Of a DNA stretch of 64,000 nt, positions 1-64,000 are shown piece after piece. This DNA comes from Achatina immaculata (taxonomy: Eukaryota; Mollusca; Gastropoda; Stylommatophora; Achatinidae). The notes below the pieces were generated by a model. The model saw only the letters and a program-made list of their open reading frames with translations, had not been told where the DNA came from and made no database searches. The translations under genes were made by a program, and so were the position numbers. Position 1 is the stretch's first letter; each line of letters starts with the position of its first letter. The DNA lies in the NCBI GenBank assembly GCA_009760885.1, contig CM019716.1:5122438-5186437 (forward strand), given 5' to 3'.

Positions 1-57
1 AAGGTGAGAAAAAAACGAATATAAAGTATGAGAATGTATAAATGAAAAACATACAAC
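1..57. repeat. Left arm of 57-bp inverted repeat
   Basis: Exact reverse complement of 1043-1099. The pair encloses the Penelope fragment and fits the inverted terminal repeats seen in Penelope-like elements. Confidence 0.9.
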
Positions 58-75
58 ACTGAGACACGTGAACTT

Positions 76-585
76 TTTGGGGAACCCCCATTGGTGGCTT
101 ACAGACGTGACAAAAACCTCAGGGACCTTTTAATTCGTAGTCATCTTAAGACAGATGACACTTTTTATGGTACCAGACGTTGTGGACGCCGTAGATGCAA
201 CACTTGTCCGTTTGTTGTCGAGGCCAGCCAGATCTCTTTCCCTAAATCCACGTTGTCGGTACAGGAGGGCTTCACCTGCACTTCACGAAATGTCATTTAT
301 GTTATCATGTGCAAACGTTGCGGTTTGAAGTACATAGGGGAAACTGGCTTACGGTTAGGAGATCGATTTCGCCAGCATCTCAATGATATTTCTAAGAGGG
401 CCTGGACACCTGTGGCCAAACATTTTTGCCTTGGTAACCACAGGGGCAAACAGGACATTTCGGTTAGTGCGATCCGCTCTTGTTCCGCAGATGTACGATC
501 TCGGAGGGTCTTAGAACAGCGCCTTATTTTCCAGACTGGCTGTCTCCACCCAGCTGGAATTAACAATGTCTTCAGCTTTCTGTAA
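76..585 (+). pseudogene. GIY-YIG endonuclease end of a Penelope-like ORF (fragment)
   Basis: The frame is open from the left part of the element to TAA at 583-585. It encodes PPLVAYRRDKNLRDLLIRS, a Cys cluster (CGRRRCNTC), and IYVIMCKRCGLKYIGETG, which holds the YxI...YIG signature of GIY-YIG nucleases, followed by the RFRQHL helix and an ARG-like catalytic helix region. In the family this domain nicks DNA for target-primed insertion. No reverse transcriptase precedes it, so the fragment cannot act on its own. Confidence 0.85.
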
Positions 586-1220
586 CTTCTTTCTTTTTCC
601 ACTGGCCTTTTTTATACTCTAATTTCTTTCTCTATGCTACCCCTCCCTACCACCATTCTATTTCCTTCTCTGCCAACATATTGGTCTTGTCCCATTCACC
701 AGTTTTACATTTCCTCCCTGTAGGTGTTTAAGTTCTTCATTCATTATCTCTCGCGTCCTCTTTTCTCTCCCCTTCCCCCACCACCCCCCCCCCCCCCCCA
801 CCCCCACCCGACACCTCTAGCGGCTATCATGTTTCTATTGCCTTCCTCTCTCTCCGCTTCTTCGCTATGATTGGCTATATCGGGAATCTTTTGTCTGTAG
901 GCAACGTTTTTTTTTTTTTTTTCCTCCTTCTTCTACACACAATTAAGCTTTGCTGAGAGCAAGACGCTTCAGATAAGTTATATATGTTTATATTTTGTTT
1001 TTGCATGTATCCTCGAATAAGGCTCACGCCGAAATATCGGATGTTGTATGTTTTTCATTTATACATTCTCATACTTTATATTCGTTTTTTTCTCACCTTG
1101 CTCACTTCCTCCCTCACTTTGTAAAACTGCACCATACACCTCTATCTACCGTATTTAATGGAAACAGTACACTTCACATTAAGTTAAACTGTTACAGCTA
1201 ACCTAATCTTTCTTGCTGAC

Positions 1221-63601
<62,381 letters not shown>

Positions 63602-64000
63602 CTGAGAAAAACACCAACATAGATTATCTATTTTAAATTACAGTAAATTTTTCCATCATATGGACAAATATAATTACATATACAGATGTTCGAAGAAAGA
63701 TATCCAAAAATAAAAACTTAAATCCCTAAAAAATATTCCACCCCAGAATCATGTTGTTCGTGCCAATATTTTCTTCTAAAATGGCTATCACACACTTCAT
63801 CACTCCACAGTACACACATGTTCTTCTCCCGTGGATCATCATACTACATTGCACACATCTGCGGTTATCTCTACATAACATCTAAAGATGCATGCATGCC
63901 ATGAATAAGCACAGGGAAGATGTTCAAGAGTTTATCTTTATAGAGGCATGAATGACATAGATATAGGATGAATAATTTTGAAGATATAAATTTGTATTTT
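63602..64000. other. Intron sequence at the right edge
   Basis: No further dynein exon is recognisable, so the intron before exon 1 of the window is at least 399 bp. Confidence 0.6.

Larger units (their letters stand above)
1..1099 (+). mobile_element. Penelope-like element (truncated) with inverted terminal arms
   Basis: It carries the C-terminal GIY-YIG endonuclease part of a Penelope-like polymerase. A 57-bp sequence at 1-57 is repeated exactly in inverse orientation at 1043-1099. Before the right arm (about 1008-1042) lies a GGC-TCAC-GCC-GAAA string, the stem II plus GAAA core of hammerhead ribozymes known from Penelope-like elements; its CUGANGA box is not intact. The reverse transcriptase is missing, so the copy is 5'-truncated, and the left arm touches the window edge, so it may extend further. 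The noncoding part includes a C-run near 786-800 and a T-run near 908-921. Confidence 0.8.

Overview
The window is animal nuclear DNA. It is AT-rich, the coding exons are short (108-273 bp) and separated by introns of 0.2-5.9 kb, and the introns are packed with non-LTR retrotransposons, Penelope-like elements, cut-and-paste transposons, tRNA-derived SINEs and minisatellites. Nothing fixes the species. The repeat mix would suit an invertebrate, perhaps a mollusc or another lophotrochozoan; that is inference only.

There is one host gene. It is on the minus strand and fills the window: an axonemal dynein heavy chain of the DNAH5/DNAH8 (outer-arm gamma-type) class. I placed 35 consecutive exons by joining minus-strand GT/AG borders and checking that every codon phase carries over. 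They total 6347 nt, about 2116 codons. The right edge lies in the N-terminal tail (DHC_N1). Going left, the exons encode the rest of the tail, the linker (DHC_N2), AAA1 (Walker A GPAGTGKT, Walker B FDEFNRI) and the first part of AAA2 (Walker A GPSGAGKT). The first and last exons of the gene are outside the window. Only exon 11 disagrees in phase: its acidic end looks one base short.

Layout from left to right. 1-4.4 kb: Penelope-like element with a GIY-YIG domain, AAA2 exons and a TTAA-flanked transposon. 4.6-8.8 kb: AAA1 exons with LINE, Penelope and TTAA-element fragments. 9-16.3 kb: minisatellites, of which two (and probably a third) are split by copies of an unrecognised repeat element; two copies have GAA-repeat tails and 11-bp target duplications. 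17-25.3 kb: linker exons, a SINE, an internally deleted Tc1/mariner-type element, a piggyBac-like MITE and a mariner remnant. 26-31.5 kb: LINE and a Penelope hairpin. 32-38.7 kb: a young RTE-like LINE inserted in an older copy, a Tx1/L1-like LINE fragment and another RTE-like LINE. 40-49 kb: exons 10-14 among minisatellites and LINE fragments. 50-57 kb: nested insertions (SINE in LINE in LINE; TTAA element in LINE). 57.5-64 kb: the N-terminal exons, decayed LINEs and a 68-nt hairpin.

The points most worth a second look are the minisatellites that begin at splice donors of the dynein gene and copy the donor (exons 23, 26, probably 21); the unrecognised element with its GAA tails; the Penelope fragments with decayed hammerhead-like motifs and inverted repeats; and several insertions whose target duplications can be read directly. 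I found no operon, CRISPR array, prophage or intact tRNA/rRNA gene.
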